A stretch of DNA of 57,295 bases. Origin: Kyrpidia sp. GTDB lineage: Bacteria; Bacillota; Bacilli; Kyrpidiales; Kyrpidiaceae. The position numbers were made by a program, and so were the translations under genes. This document shows, piece after piece, positions 17,253-26,148 of this stretch (position 1 is its first letter; each line of letters starts with the position of its first letter). The stretch is from the NCBI GenBank assembly GCA_029960885.1, contig JASBVV010000032.1, forward strand, positions 1-57,295. The letters run 5' to 3'. The notes under the pieces were generated by a model. That model saw only the letters and a list, made by a program, of their open reading frames with translations, was not told the origin of the DNA and made no database searches.

Positions 17253-19094
17253 TCACACGATCTGCACCCGATAATCCCGCAGCCACTGATCCACCTGGAT
17301 CAGGTAGGCGAACAGTTGGGGCAGGCGCATCAACTGGCCGAACCAGGGAATGTCGAACTCCTCTCCGGCTTTGAGCCATCTGGTGACGGTTTCACGGTCG
17401 ATCAATGGCCGGAGGGGAGAGGAGGGGTCTGCCAGCACCTCTTCCAGCGTCGTCCGGCATGCCCGGGTGAAATCCGGATGGTGGGTTTTCGGGAAAGGAC
17501 TCTTTTTTCGCCACAGCGCATCTTCGGGAAGCAGTCCTTTCACGGCCAAGCGCAAAAGCCCCTTTTCGCGGCCGCCGGCCATTTTCATCGACCAAGGAAC
17601 ATTCCACATGTACTCCACCAAGCGATGATCGCAGAAAGGCACCCGGACCTCCAGACCCGCCGCCATGCTCATGCGGTCTTTGCGATCCAGGAGAACGGGC
17701 ATCCAGTGGAACAGATTCAGGTAAAACATCTCGCGCATGCGGGCATTCTCAGGGTCTTCCCCGGGAAGGCGCGGAACGGCCTCCAGCGCCTCCAGGTACC
17801 GCCGACGGACATACTCTTCCGGCCGCAGGTGCGCCGCCAAGTCCGGGTGCAGAACGGAGACCCTTTCCCGCATTTTCAACGACCAGGGGAAAATATCCGC
17901 CTCAAGCGCTTCTTTCCGGTGAAACCAGGGATATCCTCCAAACACTTCGTCCGCGCATTCCCCGGACAGCGCCACCGTCGCCTCTTTTTTGATTTCCCGG
18001 CAAAAGAGCAAAAGCGACGAATCGATGTCGGTCATGCCCGGCAAATCCCTGGCACGAACGGCCTCTCGCAGGGATTGGGCCACCGCCGTGGGGGTCAGGG
18101 TCACCACCCGCTGTGTCACGCCCAAAAATTCCGCCACCCGTTTGGCCCACGGTCCGTCGGCTCCGGGTTGGAATGCATTGGGTTGAAAGTGCACGTCATT
18201 GCCGATGTAATCGATGGAAAACGCGCGCAGGGGGGGCCTGCCGTCCTTGCGGAAGGTCATGGCGGCAAGCGCAGTGATGGCGCTGGAATCCAGCCCTCCG
18301 GACAACAGCGTGCAGACGGGCACGTCGGACATCAACTGCCTATCCACGGTATCTTGAAGCAGGTTCCGAACCGCGGCGACGGTCGTCCGCAGATCATGCT
18401 CGTGGGGACGGCTCTCCAACTTCCAGTATTGGCGGCGGTGGATGGCTTGACGGTCAAACCGCAACGTCCATCCGGGTTTGACCTCGTACACGTTTCGGAA
18501 TACTCCGTGACCCGGTGTGCGTCCGGGGCCGAGTGCAAACACTTCGGCCAATCCCTCTCTGTCGATCTCCGCTTGAATCCGGGGATGGGCCAAAAGGCCT
18601 TTCAGTTCCGAGGCAAAGACCAGGGCGTCGGGCAGGGGGGAGTAAAAGAGCGGCTTCACCCCGAGACGGTCACGGGCCAAGAAGAGTTCCTCGCGCTGTT
18701 CGTCCCAGATTCCGAAGGCGTAAATTCCGTTGAAACGCTCGACACAGGCCGGTCCCCACTGTGCATAGGCGACCAGGACCACCTCGGTGTCGCAGCGGGT
18801 GGCAAAGGAATGGCCAAGAACTTTTAATTCCCTTCTCAGTTCACTCATGTTGTACAATTCGCCGTTGTACACGATGACCAGGGTTCGTTCACCCCGGTGC
18901 CACACCATGGGTTGGGCCCCGCCCTCCGGGTCGATGATCGAGAGCCGCCGATGTGCCAGCCCCGCCCGAGGGGACGCCCATAGGCCCTCCGCGTCGGGAC
19001 CTCGCCAATACTGGACACCGGCCATGGCTTTGAGCACCGAACGCTGTTCGGTGACATCCAGGTTCCAATCAATCCAACCGGCAATCCCGCACAT
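17253..19094 (-). CDS. asnB: Asparagine synthase (glutamine-hydrolysing)
   Basis: A 613-residue glutamine-dependent asparagine synthetase. The start is fixed by 'MCGIAGWIDW': Cys2 becomes the N-terminal nucleophile of the glutaminase domain (about 1-200), and GAAGGGGGG lies about ten bases upstream. The synthetase domain has the PP-loop 'LLSGGLDSSAITALAAM' near 258 and later 'SGECADEVFGGYPWF'. The protein converts Asp, Gln and ATP to Asn. Bacilli often carry several paralogues (AsnB, AsnH, AsnO), and I cannot say which role applies. It is monocistronic here. Confidence 0.93.
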   Translation of the reverse strand: MCGIAGWIDWNLDVTEQRSVLKAMAGVQYWRGPDAEGLWASPRAGLAHRRLSIIDPEGGAQPMVWHRGERTLVIVYNGELYNMSELRRELKVLGHSFATRCDTEVVLVAYAQWGPACVERFNGIYAFGIWDEQREELFLARDRLGVKPLFYSPLPDALVFASELKGLLAHPRIQAEIDREGLAEVFALGPGRTPGHGVFRNVYEVKPGWTLRFDRQAIHRRQYWKLESRPHEHDLRTTVAAVRNLLQDTVDRQLMSDVPVCTLLSGGLDSSAITALAAMTFRKDGRPPLRAFSIDYIGNDVHFQPNAFQPGADGPWAKRVAEFLGVTQRVVTLTPTAVAQSLREAVRARDLPGMTDIDSSLLLFCREIKKEATVALSGECADEVFGGYPWFHRKEALEADIFPWSLKMRERVSVLHPDLAAHLRPEEYVRRRYLEALEAVPRLPGEDPENARMREMFYLNLFHWMPVLLDRKDRMSMAAGLEVRVPFCDHRLVEYMWNVPWSMKMAGGREKGLLRLAVKGLLPEDALWRKKSPFPKTHHPDFTRACRTTLEEVLADPSSPLRPLIDRETVTRWLKAGEEFDIPWFGQLMRLPQLFAYLIQVDQWLRDYRVQIV

Positions 19095-19265
19095 GTCGTC
19101 GTTACCCCCTTCGGGCTTCCCGCATACCCCGGGCCATCGCCCAGTCTGTGGTAAGGTATGCACCGTTCCGAGAAAGGGTGACGTGTCGACGTCCCGGCGC
19201 GGCGAGGCCGGTATTGGGAAATCCAAGGAAGAAGGGAGCTGTCTTGTTTCGCCCTCATGCCGCGA

Positions 19266-19973
19266 TCAGGCCACCCATTTGGCGACCAGATACGCGACGC
19301 CGGCTGCGAGTCCGCCGACCACGGCGGTCTGCCATGCACTCTTCCACGGCTTCACTCCGGTGAATTTGCCTTTGACAAAACCGAAGACAAAAAGGGCGAT
19401 CAGGGTGACGACCACCGACACGATCAGGGCGGTGAAAGGGTTGGCCACGATCATGTACGGGGCCAGGGGAATGAACCCTCCGGCGATGTACGACAGTCCG
19501 ATGGTCAAGGAGCTGTTCCTGGCCCTCTTGGGTTCGGGCTCTTCCAGGCCGAGCTCAAATTTCATCATAAAATCGACCCACCGCTCCGGATCCCGACTCA
19601 GGGCCGCGACGACGAGTTCGGCCGCCTCGGTGTTCATTCCCCACTGGGTGAGTATGTCCCGCACTTCTTGTTTTTCGCGCTCGGGAAGTTCCGCCACCTC
19701 GGCCCGCTCCCGTTCCAATTCGGACAAATAGTGCTCGCGGTCGGTCTTTGCCGCCAAGTATCCGCCGAGTCCCATGGCGATGGACCCGGCGGCGATTTCC
19801 GCCAAGCCCGCCGTTACGACCAACGTGGTGGCGGAGACGGTGCCCGATAAGCCGGCGGCCAGGGCAAAGGGGACGGTGAGCCCGTCGGCCATCCCGATGA
19901 CGATGTCGCGGATCACGTCGGGCGCCATAAAATGTTCTTCGATGTGCGCAGATTTCTGGGCGGATGGCTTCAT
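19266..19973 (-). CDS. VIT1/CCC1 family membrane transporter
   Basis: A 235-residue protein of the vacuolar iron transporter family (Fe2+/Mn2+ transport in plants and yeast; bacterial role unclear). TM1-2 contain 'VIGMADGLTVPFALAAGLSG' and 'AGLAEIAAGSIAMGLGGYLA'. A Glu-rich cytosolic segment (about 78-140, 'ERERAEVAELPEREKQEVRD') follows, as in the metal-binding helices of VIT1, and then three more membrane segments. A near-ideal GAGAGGAGGTACCT precedes the ATG at 19973. No ferritin or rubrerythrin domain is fused. Confidence 0.92.
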   Translation of the reverse strand: MKPSAQKSAHIEEHFMAPDVIRDIVIGMADGLTVPFALAAGLSGTVSATTLVVTAGLAEIAAGSIAMGLGGYLAAKTDREHYLSELERERAEVAELPEREKQEVRDILTQWGMNTEAAELVVAALSRDPERWVDFMMKFELGLEEPEPKRARNSSLTIGLSYIAGGFIPLAPYMIVANPFTALIVSVVVTLIALFVFGFVKGKFTGVKPWKSAWQTAVVGGLAAGVAYLVAKWVA

Positions 19974-20177
19974 AGGTACCTCCTCTCTCGGGCGGCGTCA
20001 CCGCCCGCCTGTCTCACACGATGCGCCGCGTGATATCCGGTTTCCAACCCTTTCCCGGCCGGTTCCACGCCGATGATTTTGACCGATCTTCCGGCCCGCG
20101 GCGGAAGACGGGGTATACTCTCAATGCCGGATATGCTTCATCGTAGCAAATCCTTTCCGGTTTGTCGTGGTTTCGGC

Positions 20178-20204
20178 TGTAACGTTTTTCTTCGGGCCGG
20201 CGTC
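20178..20204 (+). promoter_or_regulatory. ECF-type promoter of the decayed sigma gene
   Basis: TGTAAC (20178-20183), exactly 17 bases, then CGTC (20201-20204). This matches the Bacillus SigX/SigW-type consensus (TGtAAC-N17-CGwC). It is correctly placed to drive the sigma remnant at 20263 and would be an autoregulatory promoter. Start of transcription would fall near 20211, so the TTG at 20263 rather than the ATG at 20212 fits as start codon. Confidence 0.6.
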
Positions 20205-20262
20205 CTTAAGGATGGAAAAGGAGCTCGGAAGGGACGGTCTGGGACACAGGGGGGCGGAGCCG

Positions 20263-20553
20263 TTGGACGGGGAGGAGCGCCGGAGGCAATTGGTCCGGTG
20301 GATGCGGGAATACGGGGAAGCCGTATTGCACCTGGCCTATTTTTACGTTCGGGACCGGGATGTGGCGGAGGACGTGTTTCAGGACGTGTTTCTGCGGGTC
20401 TACGCCGAGATGGATCGCCTTCGCGATGAGAGGGCAGTCCGGACTTGCCGCGTTCGCCTGCACCGAGCCCGACGGCGGTTGAAGGTCTTGTTGGCGAAGG
20501 AGGGCTCGCTCCATGAGCGACGATCTGACGCGGAAGCTGGAACGGATGGCTGA
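20263..20553 (+). pseudogene. ECF sigma factor with large internal deletion
   Basis: The product keeps region 2 ('GEAVLHLAYFYVRDRDVAED' followed by VFQDVFLRVYAEMDRL). It then jumps in frame to the very end of region 4 ('RVRLHRARRRLKVLL'). About 80-90 residues, covering the region 2-4 linker and the helix-turn-helix, are missing at the junction 'RDERAVRTC', so only 96 residues remain. The start is the TTG at 20263 with AGGGGGG upstream; an ATG at 20212 is in frame but close to the predicted transcription start. The stop overlaps the downstream membrane protein gene by 41 bases, preserving the original sigma/anti-sigma arrangement. It cannot bind -35 DNA by region 4 and is presumably non-functional or a decoy. 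Confidence 0.8.
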
Positions 20554-21910
20554 GGATGCCCGACAGACGTTGTTTCGAGGCTGGGGGATCTCTGAGGACC
20601 TCATGAAGCAAACCCTGGCGCGGGCGGACGAAACGTACCGTCGGCGTTCGCGCTTTGCGTCCCGATGGATTCTCGGGGTGGCCAGCCTGTTACTGGCTCT
20701 GGCCGGAGCAGGCGCCGTGGGAATTCGGATCGGCGTGCACCCGGCGGTGACACCCGGGGCCCAGGTGAATGCGGGAGTGTTCGGGGCCCAGCATGCGGAT
20801 CGGCGGGCGGGTGTTTTCCAACCGCCTTTTTCTCCGCCGCAACCCGAGTGGTTGATCGCCGGGCCGCTGCGGCCTATCGCCGGAGAGTTGGTGAGCCAAA
20901 GCCCGGTGCCGGTGGTGCTGCCGGAAGCGGTGCCGGCGCCGGCGGTGACCCACTCGCTGCTGCGGGGAGCTCCGACCCCTGGGGGCCGGATGGCGGTGAT
21001 CCACCAGATCCTCGCCGACGGCTATCGGGTGGAGATGGGCTGGCAGGCCGACGGGGAACCCGATTCCGGACCGATTTCCGAGGGCAACCGGGTCGTGTCG
21101 ATATCCGGCACCCTCCGGGATGCCCCGCCGCCGTCGTTCCTCGACACGGTTCGGAATCGGATCGCCTCAGCGGATCCCGTGACCTTGGACGGCGGGTTCC
21201 CGGCGAAGCGATTGGTGCTGAGAGACACCGGAGGAGACGTGGTGACCTGGAGCGCCGGGGGATGGACGTATCTCACGGCGGGGTTGTTCCGGAGCGGTCC
21301 GGAGGATGTGTCGGTGTCCGAGGCCACCGCACTGGTCCAGGACCTGGCGGCGGGCAGTCCCGTGGCTCCCGGGGCGGCGCGGGGCCGGATTCAAATGTTG
21401 GATCTCGGGAATCGCCCGACGGCGGAAGTTGTCTGGACGTATGACGGGAAGACCTGGTATTCGGTCCAGGGAAGTTCGCTTCCCACCGTCCTGACGGTGG
21501 CCAGGACCATGCACGCCGTGTCGAGCCCGGATATGCGGGAGGACATTCCTTTTCAGGTGGAGTGGCGGGATTCCGGCTGGCGCCCGGGTGCCTCCGCCTC
21601 ACCGCATGTTCCCGTGACGGCCCGCGTCTCCCGGGGCATCGGTGCGGACCGGGCTTGGCTCCAATCCCAAGGGATTCGCCCGGGAGCCTGGACTCAGGCG
21701 GACCATACCGGCAGCCGGGTGTATCTGGCCGGGGGGCACGTGGTCAAGGTCGCCTTTGACCAAGGGACGGTGGTGGTGACTGTTTCCGGCAATCCGGCGG
21801 GCGTCGGGGCCGAAAGTGTGATCTGGAGCGGATATGTTGAGCCGGTTACCAAGAGGGTGCGGATTGTGGACGAGGCGGGGAAGGTGCTGTACGAGGCCTC
21901 CGGTCTGTAA
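20513..21910 (+). CDS. Single-pass membrane protein, putative anti-sigma partner of the decayed ECF factor
   Basis: A 465-residue protein with a cytosolic N-terminus of about 45 residues ('MSDDLTRKLERMAEDARQTL'), one transmembrane helix (about 46-68, 'ILGVASLLLALAGAGAVGI') and a 400-residue extracytoplasmic region with beta-like repeats. GGAGGG precedes the ATG at 20513, and the start lies inside the sigma remnant. Topology and overlap are those of anti-sigma factors of the RsiX/YlaD type, though I recognise no zinc-binding motif. The reading frame is intact although its sigma factor is not. Function is inferred from arrangement. Confidence 0.75.
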   Translation: MSDDLTRKLERMAEDARQTLFRGWGISEDLMKQTLARADETYRRRSRFASRWILGVASLLLALAGAGAVGIRIGVHPAVTPGAQVNAGVFGAQHADRRAGVFQPPFSPPQPEWLIAGPLRPIAGELVSQSPVPVVLPEAVPAPAVTHSLLRGAPTPGGRMAVIHQILADGYRVEMGWQADGEPDSGPISEGNRVVSISGTLRDAPPPSFLDTVRNRIASADPVTLDGGFPAKRLVLRDTGGDVVTWSAGGWTYLTAGLFRSGPEDVSVSEATALVQDLAAGSPVAPGAARGRIQMLDLGNRPTAEVVWTYDGKTWYSVQGSSLPTVLTVARTMHAVSSPDMREDIPFQVEWRDSGWRPGASASPHVPVTARVSRGIGADRAWLQSQGIRPGAWTQADHTGSRVYLAGGHVVKVAFDQGTVVVTVSGNPAGVGAESVIWSGYVEPVTKRVRIVDEAGKVLYEASGL

Positions 21911-21958
21911 CGCGCATGACCGGGTGTGCGTACCCGGACCGTATCCGAGGAAAAAGGA

Positions 21959-21987
21959 TAGACTGTTCGACCGAACGATTGTATGGT
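21959..21987 (+). promoter_or_regulatory. Candidate promoter with inverted-repeat operator
   Basis: TAGACT (21959-21964), 17 bases, then TATGGT (21982-21987) form a weak SigA-type promoter. The spacer contains GTTCG-AC-CGAAC (21965-21976), a short inverted repeat of the kind bound by TetR-family regulators of acyl-CoA catabolism. It precedes the carboxylase/crotonase remnant operon. Confidence 0.35.
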
Positions 21988-22054
21988 AAATAAACAGGTG
22001 TAGATGATTGGCGCAGGCAGACAACCATCTCAGAGGCGGGGAGGCCGTGTTGCT

Positions 22055-22363
22055 TTGACATTTCGAAAAATTCCCGTCGCCAATCGGGGGGAGATTGCCG
22101 GACGCATTTTTCGCACCTGTCGAGCCCTGGGCGTCGGGACCGTGGCCGTGCACTCCGAGGCGGACAAGGGAGCGGCCCGCGATCGGGAAGCGGATGAAGC
22201 GGTACTTTCGGGCCGCCGACCGGGAACGAGGATCGTTCGCGCGGCCCTTCTTTGCCAGGACGGCAGCGACATGGGGTCCAACAGATCCATCCACTTTCCC
22301 GCCCGGGGGTTCCCGGGCCGAGGTCTCCCGTCGAAGGTCCACCGGGGCCGATCCCGGATCTGA
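22055..22363 (+). pseudogene. Biotin carboxylase, N-terminal fragment (YngH/LiuD-like)
   Basis: From the TTG at 22055 (GGGGAGG upstream) the first about 50 residues are a clear biotin carboxylase N-terminus: '[20 protein letters not shown]', then '[10 protein letters not shown]' and '[10 protein letters not shown]'. After about 22216 the similarity stops, and the frame runs through unrelated sequence to a stop at 22363. A full subunit has about 450 residues, so about 400, including the ATP-grasp and C-terminal domains, are gone. The following biotin carrier protein gene is intact. The remnant probably belonged to an acyl-CoA (methylcrotonyl- or propionyl-CoA) carboxylase. Confidence 0.75.
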
Positions 22364-22440
22364 AAGGAGGCGAAATCCTGGTGGGGAGACTGGTCTGCTC
22401 GAAAGCCGGTTCGGGCGGATTCATTGAACCAGGAGGAACG

Positions 22441-22656
22441 ATGGCAGAGGTCAGGGCAAGCATGAGTGGAACCGTATGGAAAGTGCTCGTCAAACCCGGC
22501 GATGTGGTGGAAGCCGGGCAGGACGTGGTGATCCTCGAATCCATGAAAATGGAAATTCCCGTCACGGCGGAAACGGGCGGCACGGTGGTGGAAATCTGCA
22601 AGGGTGAGGGGGAATTCGTCCAAGATGAAGAGACCTTGGTGCGCCTGGAGCCCTGA
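22441..22656 (+). CDS. Biotin/lipoyl carrier protein (BCCP-like, YngHB type)
   Basis: A 71-residue stand-alone biotinyl domain with the biotinylation motif 'ESMKMEIPV' (Lys36) and hairpin turns 'VLVKPGDVVEAGQ' and 'ICKGEGEFVQ'. It has the same size as Bacillus YngHB, the carrier of the acyl-CoA carboxylase in leucine degradation. AGGAGGAACG lies directly before the ATG. It follows the biotin carboxylase fragment, so its carboxylase partner in this operon is lost. It might be served by another carboxylase elsewhere. Confidence 0.9.
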   Translation: MAEVRASMSGTVWKVLVKPGDVVEAGQDVVILESMKMEIPVTAETGGTVVEICKGEGEFVQDEETLVRLEP

Positions 22657-22718
22657 ACCGGAAACCGAGGGGCGGGCGCGACCGGCGTCGGGGGAGACCA
22701 TACACAGTCGGGGTGGAG

Positions 22719-23525
22719 ATGATGATGGAATACGGGGAACATCAGGAGAATGAAAGAGCCGATCCGGTAGAGCTTCGGACGGAGGGCGGGATGGCGGTGG
22801 TCGCGCTGAACCGTCCCGAAGCGATGAACGCGCTGAATTACGACACCCTGCTCCGTCTCGATGAGGTTCTGGAGGATCTGCGGGGCCGTCGGGACATTCG
22901 GGCGGTGATCTTTGTTGGAAAGGGCCGGGCGTTCTGCGTGGGAGCGGACTTGAAGGAGCGGCGCACCCTTGATGAATGGCAGGTCCGGCGGAATGTGCGC
23001 AAGATCCGCGAGGTGTTTACGGCGGTGGAACACCTGCCCCAGCCGACCATCGCCGTGATTCACGGGTATGCCTTCGGCGGGGGATTCGAATTGGCGCTGG
23101 CGTGTGATTTTCGCTTTGCGGCGGAGGACGCGGTGATGGGTTTGACCGAGACCAGCTTGGCCATCATTCCAGGTGCGGGGGGAACCCAACGGCTGCCGCG
23201 GCTCATCGGCCCCATGCGGGCGAAAGAGTTGATTTTCACCGCTCGGCGGGTTCGTGCCAGGGAGGCGTACGATCTGGGAATTCTCACCGGTGTGGGGCCC
23301 GACCCGATGGCCGATGCCCGGAGTCTTGCGGAAGAGATCGCCGAAAACGGGCCCCTGGCGGTGGCCCAGGCGAAATTTGCCATTGATCGAGGGCTGGACG
23401 GGAGTCTGGCCACCGGGCTCGAGATCGAGTCGGCGGCGTACGAGGTGCTCATTCCGACCCGGGATCGGGTGGAAGCTTTGGAGGCATTCCGGGAAAAGCG
23501 GCGTCCCCGGTTCCGTGGAGAATGA
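22719..23525 (+). CDS. Enoyl-CoA hydratase/isomerase (crotonase), YngF-like
   Basis: A crotonase-fold hydratase of about 268 residues. The oxyanion-hole segments are 'GRAFCVGADLKE' and 'HGYAFGGGFELALACDFRFA'. The catalytic Glu region is 'GLTETSLAIIPGAGGTQRLP', holding both Glu positions expected for a hydratase. The closest context analogue is Bacillus YngF, 3-methylglutaconyl-CoA hydratase, found next to YngH/YngHB; the carrier gene upstream supports this. HMG-CoA lyase and the carboxylase beta subunit, which complete that operon, are absent. The start is one of ATG 22719, 22722, 22725 or GTG 22713; spacing to GGTGGAG favours the later ATGs. Confidence 0.9.
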   Translation: MMMEYGEHQENERADPVELRTEGGMAVVALNRPEAMNALNYDTLLRLDEVLEDLRGRRDIRAVIFVGKGRAFCVGADLKERRTLDEWQVRRNVRKIREVFTAVEHLPQPTIAVIHGYAFGGGFELALACDFRFAAEDAVMGLTETSLAIIPGAGGTQRLPRLIGPMRAKELIFTARRVRAREAYDLGILTGVGPDPMADARSLAEEIAENGPLAVAQAKFAIDRGLDGSLATGLEIESAAYEVLIPTRDRVEALEAFREKRRPRFRGE

Positions 23526-23631
23526 GCCGGCAGAGAGAGGGCGACACGCTGGCGGGGGTGACCCATGGGGGCGCCTCCGTTTTGTTTTTGTAAATCGGCA
23601 GGGGCGGAGGCGGCAGGCGAGAATAGTACAT

Positions 23632-24253
23632 ATGGAGCTCACCGTGGATTCGGCAGAGTTGACCCATCGGATCGCCGGGATGATTCAGGAAGTGGCGAGC
23701 GGCTCCCGAACCCAGGTGCGGCAATCGGAAGACAGTGCGGCGGCGGTTCGATCTCTCGACGAACTCCCCCCACTTGACCCTCAGGCACGAGGGGTGAAGC
23801 CGCTCAGCCCTCCACCTGGGTCTGAACGGGCACCTGATGAATTCGAGAGTCGATTCACCGCAGGTTGTCAACCTCAGCGTTTTTCAAACTGGTAGTCATC
23901 GACCCTCACCGTTTTTTCTGTGGATTGCCGTCCACGAGGTGATCTCCGGCATTGCCGCACAAACGAACCTGCTGGCTCTGAACCGCTATCGAGGCGGCCC
24001 GGGCGGTCGGGGCTTCGTGGTGGTGGCGGACGAGGTGCGCAAACTGGCGGAACAGTCCAAGGGATCGGCGGATCAGATCGCGGAACTGGTGGAGACCATT
24101 CAAACCGACACCGGCCGTTCGGTGGAGGCCATGGGCATGGTCACCCGTGAGGTGCGATCGGGCATTGAAGCGGTCCAGGAGGCCGGGCGGGCGTTTGACC
24201 ACAGTCGGACGGCCCAAGAGCTTCAGGAACTGATCCACCGGTTCAAGGTGTAA
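23632..24253 (+). pseudogene. Methyl-accepting chemotaxis protein fragment, interrupted by an inverted piece of a neighbouring gene
   Basis: The 5' part encodes an MCP signalling-helix segment ('RIAGMIQEVASGSRTQVRQS', then 'EDSAAAVRSL'). From about 23749 to 23934 the sequence is instead the reverse complement of the CNNM gene end at 25681-25869. MCP sequence resumes with 'EVISGIAAQTNLLALN' and 'GRGFVVVADEVRKLAEQS' to the stop at 24253. At 'LLALN' a two-base loss gives 'RYRGGPG' instead of the usual AAIEAARAG, a further frame scar. The sensory and transmembrane N-terminus is missing. It is clearly non-functional. Confidence 0.85.
23749..23934 (+). repeat. Inverted repeat copy A (inside the MCP remnant)
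   Basis: These about 186 bases match the reverse complement of 25681-25869 with only a dozen or so mismatches and small gaps. A long shared run covers 'AAGCCGCTCAGCCCTCCACC' and its continuation. It replaces roughly 60 codons of the MCP. The other copy is the native 3' end of the CNNM gene plus about 55 bases downstream. Confidence 0.85.
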
Positions 24254-24492
24254 CCGGTTGAACGATCATAACGAGCGGCGACGGGATCTGGCGAGCGCAC
24301 AGAGGGCGGTGCGCTCGCCCTTGCTCCGGCGCAAGCGGCGAGTCGAGGCCGTTGCGGATTTGACGGAAATCTTTACGGACATTTATAATAATTAGCAAGA
24401 AATCGGGTGTGCGAGCTTGCGTGCCGGGCACCGGCTCAGGGCGCCAAACTTTTTCTAAAGACGAGGTGGCCTCCCCGGGATGGGGATGATCA

Positions 24493-25815
24493 TTGGACAC
24501 ACCTGGTAGTTTGTTTATCAAGATTCTGGCTGTGTTCGGTTTGGTATTGGTGAACGCCTTTTTTGTGGCGGCGGAATTTGCATTGGTGAAGGTCCGCTCG
24601 ACTCGATTGCAGCAGCTGGCGGAGGAGGGGCAACTGCGGGCTCGTTTCGCCCAACGGGTGGTCTCGAGTTTGGATGCGTACTTGTCGGCGACGCAACTGG
24701 GCATCACTTTGGCGTCCCTGGGGCTGGGCTGGCTCGGTGAGCCGTCTGTTGCCGCTGTGTTAAAGCCGTTGTTTAGCTTGACCGGATTGCCCGATGCCAT
24801 TGTCCACACCGTTTCGTTTATTGTCGCTTTTTCCCTGATCACCCTGCTGCACATCGTGTTGGGAGAGTTGGCGCCGAAATCGTTCGCCATTCGGATGGCG
24901 GAATCGACCGCTCTCTGGACAGCCCTTCCCCTCGCGTATTTCTACAAGCTCATGTATCCCGCCATATGGCTGCTCAATTCCTTTGCCAACCTGTTGCTGC
25001 GATGGATCGGGATTGAACCGGTGGTATCCGGTCATCAGGCGGCGTATTCCGAAGAAGAGTTGTTGTTGCTGCTGTCCGAAAGCCACCGCAGCGGATTGAT
25101 AGACAGTACGGAAAAAGCCCTCATGGATAACATCTTTCACTTCTCGGATCGCGTCGCTCGGGAGATCATGGTCCCTCGGACGGACATGGTCTGTCTCTAT
25201 CTGGATCGTTCCGTGGAGGAGAATTTTGAGATCGCCCGGGCCAACCGGCACACCCGGTATCCGGTTGCCGTGGAGGACAAGGATCACATCGTCGGATTCA
25301 TACACGTGTCCGACCTGTACGTTCAAGGACTGCAGGCCGGACAGCGGGATCTCCATCCGATTATCCGCGAGGTCCTGCGGGTTCCCGAGTCGATGGAGAT
25401 CAGCCGGGTGTTGCGCCTGATGCAGAAACAACGCGGCCAGATTGCGGTGGTGGTGGACGAATACGGAGGTACGGCGGGGCTGATCACCCTTGAGGACATC
25501 TTGGAAGAAATCGTCGGGGAGATCCAAGACGAGTTCGATGAGGAAAGGCCTCCGATTGAGACCGTGGGTGAGGTCACTTATGTGGACGGCCGCGTCCTGG
25601 TTGAAGACATCAACGATCTGTTCGGCTTGGAGATCGACGATTCCGAAGTGGATTCCATCGGCGGATGGGTGGCCGCTCAATTGGACGGCAATCCACAGGT
25701 GGGAAAAACGGTGAGGGTCGATGACTACCAGTTTGAAATCGTCGAGGTTGACAACCTGCGGGTGAATCGACTTCGAATTCATCAGGTGCCCGTTCAGACC
25801 CAGGTGGAGGGCTGA
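24493..25815 (+). CDS. CNNM/CorC-family transport protein (hemolysin family, DUF21-CBS)
   Basis: A 440-residue membrane protein. DUF21/CNNM domain with three to four hydrophobic segments (about 1-190, including '[18 protein letters not shown]' and '[16 protein letters not shown]'). A CBS pair follows (about 215-335, '[14 protein letters not shown]' and '[20 protein letters not shown]'), then a CorC_HlyC domain (about 350-435). Family members such as Bacillus MpfA affect Mg2+ efflux; the 'hemolysin' name is historical. It starts at a TTG (24493) after GGGGATG. Its last 45 codons form half of the inverted repeat shared with the MCP remnant. Confidence 0.93.
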   Translation: MDTPGSLFIKILAVFGLVLVNAFFVAAEFALVKVRSTRLQQLAEEGQLRARFAQRVVSSLDAYLSATQLGITLASLGLGWLGEPSVAAVLKPLFSLTGLPDAIVHTVSFIVAFSLITLLHIVLGELAPKSFAIRMAESTALWTALPLAYFYKLMYPAIWLLNSFANLLLRWIGIEPVVSGHQAAYSEEELLLLLSESHRSGLIDSTEKALMDNIFHFSDRVAREIMVPRTDMVCLYLDRSVEENFEIARANRHTRYPVAVEDKDHIVGFIHVSDLYVQGLQAGQRDLHPIIREVLRVPESMEISRVLRLMQKQRGQIAVVVDEYGGTAGLITLEDILEEIVGEIQDEFDEERPPIETVGEVTYVDGRVLVEDINDLFGLEIDDSEVDSIGGWVAAQLDGNPQVGKTVRVDDYQFEIVEVDNLRVNRLRIHQVPVQTQVEG

Positions 25816-25869
25816 GCGGCTTCACCCTCATGCCTGAGGGTCAAGTGGGGGAGTTCGTCGAGAGATCGA
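25681..25869 (-). repeat. Inverted repeat copy B (3' end of CNNM gene)
   Basis: This is the native counterpart of copy A at 23749-23934, in opposite orientation and about 1.75 kb away. It covers the end of the CorC_HlyC domain and about 55 bases beyond the stop. It includes a hairpin ACCCTCA/TGAGGGT at 25824-25841 that may act as the CNNM terminator. The coding frame is intact here, so this is the source copy. Confidence 0.85.
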
Positions 25870-26148
25870 GGGCGGCATTCCCGCGATGCCTGGCGGCGTT
25901 CCGGAAAGTCGGCCGTCCACGTCTCATCGGGTGGGGTTCTCCCGCGGGATGCCTGTTGCTCCCGGGCGGCATCGAAAGATGCATGGCCGGGATTTTTTTG
26001 CGGGATTTCCTTGCGTTCGGGGCGACCCACTGGACAAAATTCTGTCAGAGACGGCGGGCCATGACGGCTTTAGTGATCGCCGACCTTCTATCTTCAATCT
26101 TTGATACAATAACAAAAGACGCCGGTGCGCGCAGGAGGTGCGGATCTC
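25816..26148 (+). other. Intergenic region of 333 bases
   Basis: After the CNNM stop come the hairpin at 25824-25841, the end of the inverted repeat, then GC-rich sequence without a recognisable frame. An AT-richer stretch near 26085-26120 holds a TACAAT (26105-26110), a possible -10 for the Lin0512 gene, but no good -35 is seen at the right spacing. Confidence 0.4.

Noticed and set aside
23749-25869. Reading the inverted repeat pair as the ends of a transposon or an inverting switch
   Set aside because: The DNA between the copies holds only the MCP end and the CNNM gene, no recombinase or transposase is present, and one copy is ordinary coding sequence.
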